Of a stretch of 64,000 nucleotides of DNA, positions 17,785 to 25,913 are shown in pieces. The stretch covers positions 62,001 through 126,000 of the forward strand of contig NZ_JAFMPN010000007.1 of NCBI RefSeq assembly GCF_017351175.1. Direction: 5' to 3'. The translations under genes were made by a program, and so were the position numbers. The notes under the pieces were generated by a model. That model made no database searches and was not told where the DNA came from. It was given only the letters and a program-made list of their open reading frames with translations. Origin of the DNA: Desulfovibrio sp. Huiquan2017. GTDB lineage: Bacteria; Desulfobacterota; Desulfovibrionia; Desulfovibrionales; Desulfovibrionaceae. Positions within the stretch are counted from its first letter, which is position 1. Every line of letters starts with the position of its first letter.

Positions 17785-18078
17785 ATGCGCCATTTCAGCG
17801 TCATAGCCGCCCTGACCCTGGCCGTTGCCCTTTTGACGCCGAGCCTGGGCCTGGCCCAAAACAAATTCAAAAACGAAGACACGGCCAAGGATCGACGGAT
17901 TAACTCTTTGGGCACCCGCCCCGTGGAGGGCGAGGCGCCGACGACCTCCTTCGGCATCAACGAGGCGGGCGACACGACCATTGATTCGCACCAGCCCAAG
18001 AAGGATGAGGTGGATTGGTACGACAAGGTGATCATCGCCGTGGATCCCAAGGTGGAATGGCCCGCATCGAGCGAGTGA
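17785..18078 (+). CDS. Small secreted protein, function unknown
   Basis: A 97-residue protein starting at ATG 17785 behind GAGGAGGA. Residues 1-24 are a clear signal peptide ending SLGLA. The mature part is about 73 residues, hydrophilic, with no Cys and no family I recognise. It contains KDRRINSLGTRPVEGE and ends with WYDKVIIAVDPKVEWP. A strong promoter and ribosome site argue that it is a real, expressed gene. It is followed after 58 bases by amrS, possibly in the same transcript, with no clear functional link. Confidence 0.7.
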   Translation: MRHFSVIAALTLAVALLTPSLGLAQNKFKNEDTAKDRRINSLGTRPVEGEAPTTSFGINEAGDTTIDSHQPKKDEVDWYDKVIIAVDPKVEWPASSE

Positions 18079-18136
18079 ACATTTCCATGACAAAGCCCGG
18101 CCCTGCCGCCGCAAAACCTTCAGGAGGGTTTTCGTC

Positions 18137-19156
18137 ATGATCGAAGCAAGACTCTGGAAGCCGCTCAAAAACGGCGCGGTGCAATGCCGCCTCTGCAACC
18201 ATTTCTGCAAAATCAGGCCGGACGAACGCGGCCAGTGCGGAGTACGCGAAAACCGCGACGGCACCTTGTACGCCCTGAACTACGGCAAGATCGCGGCCCT
18301 CAACCTCGACCCGGTGGAGAAAAAACCGCTCTACCACTTCCAGCCGGGGTCCATGACCTTCTCCTTCGCCACCATGGGCTGCAACCTGTCGTGCTCCTTC
18401 TGCCAGAACTGGTCCCTGTCCCAACCGCCGCGCTCGGGCGGCCCCATCCGGGGGCAGGACGCCACGCCCGAAGAACTGGTGGCCGAAGCCGTGCGCCAGG
18501 GGGCCGCGTCCATCTCCTACACCTACTCCGAGCCGACCATCTTCTTCGAGTTGATGCAGGACACGGCCCGGCTCGCCCACGAGGCCGGGCTCAAGAACAT
18601 CATGGTTTCCAACGGATTCATGAGCCGTGAATGCCTGGAAGCGCTGGGGCCCGACATCGACGCCATCAACGTGGATCTCAAATGCTTCACCGATAAATTC
18701 TACCAGGACATTTCCGGGGCCCGGCTCCAGCCCGTTCTGAACAACCTCAGGCAGATCAAGCACGAATTGAAGTGGTGGCTCGAAGTAACGACCCTGCTCA
18801 TACCGGGCAAGAACGATTCGCCCGAGGAGCTGGACCGGCTGACGAGCTTTCTGGCCGACGGAATCGGCCCGGACACGCCCTGGCATATCTCGCGGTTCCA
18901 TCCCGACTATCAGATGACCGACGCGCCCCCCACCTCCGGCGACTCCCTGAAGGCGGCCTACGCCATGGGCAAGGCCAAGGGGCTCCTGTACGTCTACATC
19001 GGCAACGTGCCGGGCTCGGACAAACAGGACACCCTCTGCCCGGGCTGCGGCAGGAAGCTGATCGACCGGACCGGCTTCTCGGCCCGCGTGCACGGCATCC
19101 GGGACGGCAAGTGCGCTGCCTGCGGGCAGCCACTTCATGGCGTGGACCTGGGTTGA
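18137..19156 (+). CDS. amrS: AmmeMemoRadiSam-type radical SAM enzyme
   Basis: A 339-residue protein. Cys82, Cys86 and Cys89 (CNLSCSFC) are the radical SAM cluster ligands. An N-terminal Cys cluster (CRLCNHFC, residues 17-24, plus Cys34) and a C-terminal zinc-ribbon-like pair (CPGCG, CAACG) flank the barrel, as in AmrS and the pyruvate formate-lyase-activating relatives. The family usually occurs with AmrA and AmrB (Memo-like) proteins. Neither is adjacent here, so the partners must be elsewhere or absent. Reaction uncertain. CAGGAGGG precedes the ATG. Confidence 0.83.
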   Translation: MIEARLWKPLKNGAVQCRLCNHFCKIRPDERGQCGVRENRDGTLYALNYGKIAALNLDPVEKKPLYHFQPGSMTFSFATMGCNLSCSFCQNWSLSQPPRSGGPIRGQDATPEELVAEAVRQGAASISYTYSEPTIFFELMQDTARLAHEAGLKNIMVSNGFMSRECLEALGPDIDAINVDLKCFTDKFYQDISGARLQPVLNNLRQIKHELKWWLEVTTLLIPGKNDSPEELDRLTSFLADGIGPDTPWHISRFHPDYQMTDAPPTSGDSLKAAYAMGKAKGLLYVYIGNVPGSDKQDTLCPGCGRKLIDRTGFSARVHGIRDGKCAACGQPLHGVDLG

Positions 19157-19353
19157 CCGGCTTGCAAACGGCCCGCTTTTTCAGTAGGTATGCACACCTT
19201 GTGCGAACGCCGCCTACGGCGGCGGACCTTGCCGGAGAATGAGGATTTTCCCCGGCAGGAATCCGGGAAAGGGCAGGACTACCGCGTATTCCAATACGCA
19301 AAGGGCTGATCTTTTCGCGGCAACGCAGCCAGGGATAATCCTCAGCCACCAGA

Positions 19354-19430
19354 CGGAGTGTGGCGCAGACTGGTAGCGCGCCTGCTTTGGGAGCAGGATG
19401 CCGGGGGTTCAAATCCCTCCACTCCGACCA
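19354..19430 (+). tRNA. tRNA-Pro (anticodon TGG), CCA encoded
   Basis: A 77-base cloverleaf: acceptor arms CGGAGTG/CACTCCG, D stem GCGC/GCGC, anticodon stem CCTGC/GCAGG with loop TTTGGGA (anticodon TGG), T arm GGGGG-TTCAAAT-CCCTC, discriminator A and genomic CCA. It reads proline codons CCA/CCG. All stems pair. Confidence 0.97.
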
Positions 19431-19437
19431 GCAAGAC

Positions 19438-19467
19438 AAGGCCCCGGACCTCGGTTCGGGGCCTTTT
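19438..19467 (+). terminator. tRNA-Pro terminator
   Basis: AAGGCCCCG pairs with CGGGGCCTT around a 10-base loop, then TTCCC, eight bases after the tRNA. Confidence 0.75.
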
Positions 19468-19602
19468 CCCTGCGCGCTTGCCGACCGAAACGCAGGGCCC
19501 TTCCAGCGGGAGACGGAGGATGCTCCAAGCGGCGCAGCCGGGATGGCGGGCCGATTAACCCCCAAGATCCCCCGGCCCACTCCATCGGCGGAGCGTCAGG
19601 AC

Positions 19603-21000
19603 CTATTCATCGCCTTCCGCAACGGCCACGACGCGCAGCGCCCCCTCTTGGCCGCCCGCGTCACGCAACCACTTCACCAACGGGATCACAAAGGGAATCG
19701 TCAGGGCGAAGGACAACGCGTCCGCCAGCGGCTGGGAGTAGATCACACCGTCCAATCCCATCACCCCGGGAAGGATAAGAATGGCGGGGATGAAGAAGAT
19801 CCCCTGGCGGGCGACGGAGAGAAGCCCGCCCACCCGGGCCTTGCCCATAGCCAGAAAGAGTGTGGAATACACCATGACCATGCCGAACAGGGGAAACGCC
19901 AGGGCATTCGCCCGCAAGGTCTTGACGCCCAGCGCCACAAGCTGCGCATCATTCGTGCTGAACGCGCGCATGATGACGCCGGGAAAAACCAGCAGCAGCA
20001 TCGCGACAAGAAGGCAATAGCCGAGGACCCATCGCAGAGAGACCTTGATGGACTCATTGAGCCTGGCAAAATTTTTCGCCCCGTAGTTGTAACCGGCCAC
20101 GGGCTGGAACCCTTTGACGTACCCGTACAGAACGTACGCGGCCAACGCCAGCACCCGGAACACGATCCCCATCGCCGCGACCGCGGAATCGCCATATCGG
20201 CTCGCAGCGGTATTGGTCATTCCCATGGCGACGCCGAAAAGGAGCTGGAAGACGAAGATCGGCACCCCCAGCCTGACTATCTCCCAGCAGGTGCCGCCAC
20301 GCAACGTGAAGAGCCTCGGGGATATCTTCAGGCACCCCCGTTTGCCCACTATATACCAGAGATAGACCAGCGCGGTCGTTCCCTGGGCCACGACGGTCGC
20401 GGCGGCCGCTCCGCCCACCCCCCATCCGAAGGCATAGATGAAAAGCGGATCCAGGAGAGCGTTCAACCCGCCCCCCAGAAGCATGGCGAACATGGACATG
20501 TTTGCCGCGCCTTCCGCGACGACCACATTGTTCATAGTGATGCAGAACACATGCAGAAGGCAAAAGGAAAAGTATACAACGGCATAGAGGTGGGCATACG
20601 GGAGGATGGTCCCCGTCGCGCCGAGCAGGGCCAGGATGTCATCGAGAAACAGGAGCGATAAAACAGTCGCCGCGCATCCGGCGGCAAGACTGCCGAACAC
20701 CGCCGTGGACGCCGTCCGGCTCGCCCGCTCCCAATCGCCCTCCCCCAACTGCCGCGCAATGCACATGGCCCCGCCGCATCCGAAGATCAATCCGACCCCA
20801 ATGACGACCTGCACCAGGGGAAACGCGACCGAGACCGCGCCCATCGGGCTGGTGCCCAAACCGCCGACGAAATAGGCGTCCACCACATTGTAAAGCGCAT
20901 TTATCAACATCCCCATTATCATGGGCAACCCCAATTTCAGCAATGCCGTCGGGATTGCGTCATCACGCATAATTTTGACTCTATCTTCATTCGAATACAT
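19603..21000 (-). CDS. MATE family efflux transporter
   Basis: A 465-residue inner-membrane protein with twelve predicted helices in two related halves. LPMIMGMLINALYNVVDAYF at residues 25-44 and the matching region of the second half are typical of the NorM/DinF-type multidrug and toxin extrusion family, which export cationic compounds using Na+ or H+. AAGAAGGAG precedes the ATG at 21000. It lies 58 bases downstream of a marR gene and has its own copy of the same operator, so it is very probably the target of that regulator. Local GC is slightly lower than neighbours, compatible with acquisition as a unit. Confidence 0.9.
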   Translation of the reverse strand: MYSNEDRVKIMRDDAIPTALLKLGLPMIMGMLINALYNVVDAYFVGGLGTSPMGAVSVAFPLVQVVIGVGLIFGCGGAMCIARQLGEGDWERASRTASTAVFGSLAAGCAATVLSLLFLDDILALLGATGTILPYAHLYAVVYFSFCLLHVFCITMNNVVVAEGAANMSMFAMLLGGGLNALLDPLFIYAFGWGVGGAAAATVVAQGTTALVYLWYIVGKRGCLKISPRLFTLRGGTCWEIVRLGVPIFVFQLLFGVAMGMTNTAASRYGDSAVAAMGIVFRVLALAAYVLYGYVKGFQPVAGYNYGAKNFARLNESIKVSLRWVLGYCLLVAMLLLVFPGVIMRAFSTNDAQLVALGVKTLRANALAFPLFGMVMVYSTLFLAMGKARVGGLLSVARQGIFFIPAILILPGVMGLDGVIYSQPLADALSFALTIPFVIPLVKWLRDAGGQEGALRVVAVAEGDE

Positions 21001-21019
21001 GGGAGCTCCTTCTTCTGTC

Positions 21020-21036
21020 TGTATAGCAGCTATACA
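21020..21036 (-). promoter_or_regulatory. MarR operator upstream of the MATE gene
   Basis: TGTATAGCAGCTATACA: two 8-base arms around one central base. The same sequence, apart from the central base, occurs at 21522-21538 ahead of marR. Confidence 0.75.
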
Positions 21037-21058
21037 CTTCGATTAAAAAAAACACGGC

Positions 21059-21514
21059 TCACATATTGTCCGCGACTTCTTCAAGCTTTGCCAGGACACC
21101 TCGGAGGAAGGCTCTCTGCTCCGGCGACGCACCGGCCAAAAGGCCCTCGACTTGTACGTCAAATTCCCGGTGCAGCCGCTCATGCTCGGCATGGGCCACC
21201 TCACCTTTGGGCGTCAACCGCACCAAAATCCGCGACTGGTTGCGGAGATCCTTTTCCTTGACCACCATCCCTTTTCGTTCCAATTTCATGATGGTCTGGG
21301 AAACGGCCCCCCGAGTGACGCCGAGCCTTTCCGCAAGGGCCGAGACATGCAAATCCGGATTCTCCTTGATATGCTTGATCATATGGATTTCAGCTTCATA
21401 GAGCCGCTTGTCCGTCCCGTAACAGCCTTTTTTCTTTTCGGACTCAACCAGCTTCCATGCCACCCGCAAGATGGCGTAGCTGAGGTGCTCCGTCTTTTTT
21501 CCGTAAACGAACAT
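21059..21514 (-). CDS. MarR family transcriptional regulator
   Basis: About 151 residues from ATG 21514. The winged helix-turn-helix is recognisable: PDLHVSALAERLGVTRGAVS (helix-turn-helix) and QTIMKLERKGMVVKEKDLRNQSRILVRLTPKG (recognition end and wing, given here as the region around residues 70-105). MarR proteins bind palindromes as dimers and release on ligand binding. A GTG nine codons upstream (21541) lies beside the operator and is less likely. There is no proper Shine-Dalgarno. The promoter places the start on this ATG, so the transcript may be leaderless. It is cotranscribed or coregulated with the MATE gene. Confidence 0.88.
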   Translation of the reverse strand: MFVYGKKTEHLSYAILRVAWKLVESEKKKGCYGTDKRLYEAEIHMIKHIKENPDLHVSALAERLGVTRGAVSQTIMKLERKGMVVKEKDLRNQSRILVRLTPKGEVAHAEHERLHREFDVQVEGLLAGASPEQRAFLRGVLAKLEEVADNM

Positions 21515-21519
21515 GCCTT

Positions 21520-21548
21520 TATGTATAGCTGCTATACACACATGTCAA
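21520..21548 (-). promoter_or_regulatory. marR promoter overlapped by its operator
   Basis: On the minus strand a perfect TTGACA (21548-21543) is followed by operator TGTATAGCAGCTATACA (21538-21522), with candidate -10 hexamers TACATA (17-base spacer) or TATACA (15-base spacer). A dimer on the operator would cover the promoter, implying autorepression. Confidence 0.65.
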
Positions 21549-21845
21549 CACCATATTTCGCACAACGCCCGTTGTTGGTTACCGCATCACCCCCGCGATT
21601 GGCTCATTGCAGGAGAGAAGAAGGCAGCCGGTCTGAAATCCGAAATTCCGCCTGCAAATGGCCTGCGCAAGGCGGTCCGCAACACGCCGTCGTAACCAAC
21701 CGGGCGGAAGGACAGGCGGACAGGGCCCCAAAGGACGGGAAGGCCGCCGCGCTCCCGATCAGCCGGCCCGGTTGACGCAGCGCAGGCCCTCCGGCTACGG
21801 TCGGATGCCTGTCCTTTCGGGGTCCGACCAACACAAGGAGCGATC
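21549..21845. other. Intergenic region between marR and the DsrE-like gene
   Basis: About 300 bases with no supported gene. A possible promoter for the DsrE-like gene is TTGACG (21772-21777), 18 bases, TACGGT (21796-21801). Nothing else stands out. Confidence 0.35.
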
Positions 21846-22187
21846 ATGTACTGTCTCTACGCATTCAACGGCGAACTCATGTGCTTCGTCCACGTCCTGC
21901 TCAACGCCCTGGACATGAAGGAAAGGGGCAATGAGGCGATCATCGTCTTCGAGGGCATGGCCGTCACCCTCGTACCCGAGCTGGAAAAGACGGACAATCC
22001 GTTCCATGCGCTCTATCGGAAGGCCAAGGACGCGGGGCTGGTGGCGGGCGCATGCAAGGCGTGCTCGGCCAAGCTCGGGGTGCTCGACGCCGTGGAAAAG
22101 GCGGGGCTGCCCCTGCTCGCAGACATGTCCGGGCACCCGTCCATGGCCGCCTACCTGGCCAAGGGCTACACCATTCTGACCTTCTAA
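21846..22187 (+). CDS. DsrE-like small cytoplasmic protein
   Basis: A 113-residue protein with no signal peptide, behind AAGGAG. The alternating hydrophobic strands and helices (CFVHVLLNALDMKER, AIIVFEGMAVTLV, LLADMSGHPSMAAYLAKGYTI) fit a DsrE/F-like alpha/beta fold. Two Cys in ACKACSAK at residues 58-64 could be redox or persulfide-carrying residues. Proteins of this type move sulfur or act in sulfur metabolism, but this one lacks genes of a known sulfur relay beside it. The family call is tentative and the function unknown. Confidence 0.6.
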   Translation: MYCLYAFNGELMCFVHVLLNALDMKERGNEAIIVFEGMAVTLVPELEKTDNPFHALYRKAKDAGLVAGACKACSAKLGVLDAVEKAGLPLLADMSGHPSMAAYLAKGYTILTF

Positions 22188-22529
22188 TCGCGCGGTTGGC
22201 GCGCGGCGCGACCGCGCCGCGCGCACGGCCGAATCGTATTTTTCCCGGCATTTTTGCCCAAATAACCGGCAAACGTTCACCTATCCCCCGAAAAAATCGA
22301 ATTTACCCCGGAAAAATCGACTTTCCTAAGTGGACATTCGGGGAATTTTGGCATACGGATATTGCGCTTTTACAGCAGTATCCGTTCGCGGACTAAGGGA
22401 AGGGACACCCGCAAGGGGAGTCCCATTCTCTTTTCCTCATTCCGGGCGTGACGGGTTCGTCCGTCCAGGCACCCGCCCCGGAACCGCGCGATGACAGTGC
22501 GGCGCACGCTAACAAAACGCAGGTGAAAC
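22188..22529. other. Structured intergenic region ahead of the sodium symporter
   Basis: About 340 bases without a gene. It holds a very strong hairpin GCGCGCGGCGC/GCGCCGCGCGC (22199-22224) after the DsrE-like gene. It also holds an inverted repeat ACGGATA (22355-22361)/TATCCGT (22379-22385), and a terminator-like hairpin at 22402-22424. The ACGGATA repeat could be an operator for the symporter. Confidence 0.45.
22402..22436 (+). terminator. Terminator-like hairpin in the symporter leader
   Basis: GGGAC-A-CCC-GCAA-GGG-GA-GTCCC followed by ATTCTCTTTTCC. Either the terminator of the DsrE-like gene or an attenuator for the symporter 94 bases downstream. Confidence 0.45.
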
Positions 22530-24014
22530 ATGGCTCAACGTGAACAATGGGGCTCCCGTGCCGGATTCGTTCTGGCCGCGGTCGGGTCCGCCATCGGCTT
22601 GGGAAATATCTGGCGCTTTCCCTACATGGCTTACGAGAACGGCGGCGGTGCCTTTCTCATCCCCTACATCTTCGCCCTGCTGACGGCGGGCATCCCCTTC
22701 ATGATTCTTGAATTCGGCATGGGACAGAAATACCGGGGCTCCGCCCCCAAGGTCTTCCGCGCCCTGGGCAAGAAGTGGGAGTGGATCGGCTGGATGCAGG
22801 TGCTCGTTGCCCTGGTCATTTCCATCTACTACGTGGCCGTCATCGGCTGGACCATCAACTACACCGGTTTCGCCCTGAACCAGTCCTGGGGGGCCGATCC
22901 CAAGGCGTTCTTCTTCGGCGACTACCTGGGCCTGAGCGACGCCCCGCTGCACCTGGGCGGCATCCGCTGGCCCATCCTGGCCTCCTGCACCCTGGCCTGG
23001 GGCATCACCTGGCTGGCCATCACCTCGGGCGTGCGCAAAGGCATCGAACGGGCCTGCAAGATTCTGATCCCCCTGCTCTTCGTCCTGGTCCTCGCACTCA
23101 TCGCCCGCGTGATCTTCCTTCCCGGAGCCATGACCGGGCTGAACTATCTGTTCCACCCCGACTTCTCCAAGTTGGCCGACTTCTCGGTCTGGGCCGACGC
23201 CTACGGTCAGATATTCTTTTCCCTGTCCATCGGCTTCTCCATCATGCTGGCCTACTCCAGCTACCTCCCCGAGGACTCCGACATCAACAACAACGCGGCC
23301 ATGACCGTGTTCATCAACTGCGGCTTCTCCCTGCTGGCGGGCATCATGATCTTCTCCGTGCTCGGCAACATGGCCCACGCCACCGGACAGGACGTGTCCG
23401 ACGTGGCCGGAGCGGGCGTTGGACTGGCCTTCATCACCATCCCGGCAGCCATCAACACCATGCCCGCCCCCACCTTCGTGGGCACCCTGTTCTTCCTCTG
23501 CCTGACCATGGCCGGAGTAAGCTCGCACATCTCCATCGTCGAGGCCGTCAGCTCGTCCTTCATCGACAAGTTCGGTATCAACCGCAAGCGGGCCGCCACC
23601 CTGGTCTGCGGATTCGGTTTCCTGGTGACCCTGGCCTTCACCACTGGCGGCGGCCTGCTCATCCTCGACATCGTCGATCACTTCATCAACAACCTGTGCA
23701 TTCTCGGCATGGCCCTGGCCGAAATCATACTCATGAGCTACATCATCGGCCTCGACGAGATGAACGCCCACATCAACGCGGTCTCGGACTTCAATGTCGG
23801 CACCGCGTGGCGGCTCTGCCTCAAGCTCATCACCGTGGCCGTGCTCGGCTACACCTTCGTCATGAACATCGTGACCGACCTGGGCACCCCCTATGGCGGC
23901 TACGCGCAACCCGACCTCGTCCTGCTCGGCTGGGGCTTGCTGCCCGTGACCTTCGTCCTCGCCCTGGTTCTGAGCCGACGCCAACCGGCCTACGGCTTCG
24001 CCCGCCAAAACTAA
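22530..24014 (+). CDS. Neurotransmitter:sodium symporter family transporter, MetP-like
   Basis: A 494-residue membrane protein with about twelve helices. AIGLGNIWRFPYMAYENGGG at residues 21-40 is the helix-1 signature of the NSS (LeuT/SNF) family, where the unwound segment binds Na+ and an amino acid. GMGQKYRGSAP in the first loop also matches. Members import amino acids with Na+. The 33-residue MetS-like protein encoded 11 bases downstream points to the MetPS methionine/alanine importer subgroup. A single terminator closes both genes. Substrate is inferred from the partner only. Confidence 0.9.
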   Translation: MAQREQWGSRAGFVLAAVGSAIGLGNIWRFPYMAYENGGGAFLIPYIFALLTAGIPFMILEFGMGQKYRGSAPKVFRALGKKWEWIGWMQVLVALVISIYYVAVIGWTINYTGFALNQSWGADPKAFFFGDYLGLSDAPLHLGGIRWPILASCTLAWGITWLAITSGVRKGIERACKILIPLLFVLVLALIARVIFLPGAMTGLNYLFHPDFSKLADFSVWADAYGQIFFSLSIGFSIMLAYSSYLPEDSDINNNAAMTVFINCGFSLLAGIMIFSVLGNMAHATGQDVSDVAGAGVGLAFITIPAAINTMPAPTFVGTLFFLCLTMAGVSSHISIVEAVSSSFIDKFGINRKRAATLVCGFGFLVTLAFTTGGGLLILDIVDHFINNLCILGMALAEIILMSYIIGLDEMNAHINAVSDFNVGTAWRLCLKLITVAVLGYTFVMNIVTDLGTPYGGYAQPDLVLLGWGLLPVTFVLALVLSRRQPAYGFARQN

Positions 24015-24025
24015 GGAGTCCCGCC

Positions 24026-24127
24026 ATGACCACTACTGCAATTATCATGATGTGCATCGGCCTCGGCGTCACCTGGGGCGGCGCCGCCTTCTGTGTCCGC
24101 CTCGCCATCAGGAACAACCGCCACTAG
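24026..24127 (+). CDS. metS: MetS-like small subunit of the sodium symporter
   Basis: A 33-residue single-helix protein starting at ATG 24026 behind AAGGAGTCCC. It starts MTTTAIIMMCIGLGVTWGG and ends with a short basic tail (RLAIRNNRH). This is the pattern of the methionine/alanine importer small subunit, known to be needed with the NSS protein MetP in Corynebacterium. Position immediately after the NSS gene, before a shared terminator, supports the assignment. It is easily missed because of its size. Confidence 0.8.
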   Translation: MTTTAIIMMCIGLGVTWGGAAFCVRLAIRNNRH

Positions 24128-24145
24128 GCAATCACACACACGCAA

Positions 24146-24186
24146 AAGAAGGGCCGGAACGCACATCGTTCCGGCCCTTCTTTTTT
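24146..24186 (+). terminator. Terminator of the symporter-metS operon
   Basis: AAGAAGGGCCGGAAC and GTTCCGGCCCTTCTT form a perfect 15-bp stem, loop GCACATC, then TTTTCC. Confidence 0.92.
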
Positions 24187-24455
24187 CCGCCCCGGTCGGG
24201 ACCCGCTCCACCTTCGGTCCCGCACGCCCAACCGCCCCAAAAGACTCCGGCGGGAACTCCCTTTCCACCGTCACCTCCCCACGCCTTTCAGCGTCCGCAG
24301 CGAAGCGGCCCCGACGCGTCCCGACGCATGGAGGCTTTAAGCGTGATGTGGCGGTGCGTTTTTCGAGGGGTGGCCGCCGCAGCGTATTGTTGCATACGGG
24401 AGGATCGGCCGTGTCCTCGGAGAATGCGCCGACGCGCCGCTATCGGAAGCCGCCG
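24187..24455. other. Intergenic region, convergent
   Basis: About 270 bases between the symporter terminator and the hemolysin III stop. I see no gene, strong hairpin or repeat; no clear terminator for the hemolysin III gene either. Confidence 0.4.
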
Positions 24456-25097
24456 CTACACATACCAGTACATGACGACGAAGTGGCAGAACGAGCCGCC
24501 AATGACGAAGAGATGGAAGATCTCGTGGAACCCGAAGAGCCGGGGAAACGGGTCGGGCCACTTGATGGCGTAGATGACCGCGCCGACGGAGTACACCAGG
24601 CCGCCCGCCACCAGCCAGACGAGGGACGCGGGCGACATCGTCTTGACCAGGGGATAGATGCCTACCAGCACGAGCCAACCCATGGCCAGATAGATGCCCG
24701 TGGACAGCTTGCGCGGGGCGTTCATCCAGAAAACCTTCATAAGAATGCCCGCCAGGGCCAATCCCCAGACGCCCCCGAACATGGACCAGCCCCACGGCCC
24801 GCGCAGGGGAATGAGGCAAATGGGGGTGTAGGTGGCCGCGATGTAGAAGAAGATCATGGAGTGATCCACCCGACGCAGGACACCGACCCAATACTCACTG
24901 ACCGGCAGCCAATGGTACAGGGTGGAGGCCGTGTAGAGCAGGATCATGCCCCCGCCGAAGATGGAGAAGGTCACGATGTGCCACGGCAGGGCCGGGTTGA
25001 CCGAACGCACGATGAGCAGCACCGTGGCGAGCACGGCCAACGCCGCGCCGATGCAGTGGGTCAAGCCGCTGACGGGATCACGCAGGGAAAAGGTCAT
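24456..25097 (-). CDS. Hemolysin III family membrane protein
   Basis: A 213-residue protein with seven predicted helices. The family motifs are visible: DPVSGLTHCIGAALAV in helix 1, TASTLYHWLP with the conserved Ser and His, RRVDHSMIFFYIAATYTPI, and FHEIFHLFVIGGSFCHFV at the end. These His, Asp and Ser residues bind a metal in the related PAQR receptors. The bacterial proteins (YqfA, HlyIII) have no settled role despite the name. GAGGAG precedes the ATG. The Rrf2 regulator gene ends upstream on the same strand but is about 100 bases away. Confidence 0.88.
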   Translation of the reverse strand: MTFSLRDPVSGLTHCIGAALAVLATVLLIVRSVNPALPWHIVTFSIFGGGMILLYTASTLYHWLPVSEYWVGVLRRVDHSMIFFYIAATYTPICLIPLRGPWGWSMFGGVWGLALAGILMKVFWMNAPRKLSTGIYLAMGWLVLVGIYPLVKTMSPASLVWLVAGGLVYSVGAVIYAIKWPDPFPRLFGFHEIFHLFVIGGSFCHFVVMYWYV

Positions 25098-25199
25098 AAG
25101 GGCTCCTCGGCTTTTTCAGCCATGTAGCCACTATCGCACACTTGCTCACGGCAAACAAGCGTTTCACGGCGACCGGCGAGCCGAAATCCGCGGGCCCGG

Positions 25200-25652
25200 T
25201 CAGAATCCGCCCCGGCTCCACGGCTCCACGGAAGAACTCCCACATTGCTCGGCGTCGTTGATCAGGTCGGCCAGGGTGAAGGTATTCAGCCGCTCGTACA
25301 TGGCGTCGGCCGCCTCCTGCCACAACCGGCGGGTCAGACATTCCTTCATGCGGGCGCAGCCCTTGTCGCCGGAGCGGCACTCCACCAGGGAGCCATCGCC
25401 CTCCAGGGCGTGGACCACCTCGCCGATGGGGATCTCGGTCGCGGGCTTGGCCAGGGAATGGCCGCCGCGCGGCCCGCGCTTGGACTTGACGAAGCCCACA
25501 TCCTTGAGCTTGCGGATGAGTTTTTCCAGATACTTGGCGGAAACTCCCTGGCGGTCCGCGATGTCCTGAATGCGCACCGGGCCGTCCTGCCCGTTCTGGG
25601 CGATGTCGAGCATCATGCGGGTCCCGTAGCGGCTCCGTGTGGTCAATTTCAT
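25200..25652 (-). CDS. Rrf2 family regulator with IscR-like cysteines
   Basis: A 150-residue protein. The N-terminus (MKLTTRSRYGTRMMLDIA) and the winged helix (RIQDIADRQGVSAKYLEKLI, KSKRGPRGGHSLAKP) are typical of Rrf2 proteins. Cys92, Cys99 and Cys105 (CX6CX5C) occupy the place of the [2Fe-2S] ligands in IscR, so it may sense Fe-S status, oxygen or NO. No isc or suf genes are in the window, so the target is unknown. AGGAGAGG precedes the ATG. Confidence 0.88.
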   Translation of the reverse strand: MKLTTRSRYGTRMMLDIAQNGQDGPVRIQDIADRQGVSAKYLEKLIRKLKDVGFVKSKRGPRGGHSLAKPATEIPIGEVVHALEGDGSLVECRSGDKGCARMKECLTRRLWQEAADAMYERLNTFTLADLINDAEQCGSSSVEPWSRGGF

Positions 25653-25851
25653 ATGTGCCCTCTCCTGTGGTTGTGATCCAATATATTTTCAATCGGTCAT
25701 GAAAAACATCAGGCCGCCCCGAACAGGGGCGTCACGGCAGGATGCCCACGGCAATGGACATGGGAATGCAGGACGCAATCAGCCCCCTGTCCGTCCCCTT
25801 CCGAACCATCCATCCGGGTAATCCCGTATCTTGCCGTAGGGGAATTAGCAC

Positions 25852-25884
25852 AAAAAAAAGGCCGCGACAACAATCGCGACCTTT
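25852..25884 (-). terminator. Terminator of the cbiM-cbiL operon
   Basis: On the minus strand AAAGGTCGCGA pairs with TCGCGGCCTTT (one G-U), loop TTGTTG, then TTTTT. Confidence 0.85.
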
Positions 25885-25913
25885 CAGGTCTGATTCTTAA
25901 CGCGCGCGGCGAA

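Noticed and set aside
21514-21541. GTG 21541 as the marR start
   Set aside because: It overlaps the promoter and operator and would add nine residues outside the MarR fold.
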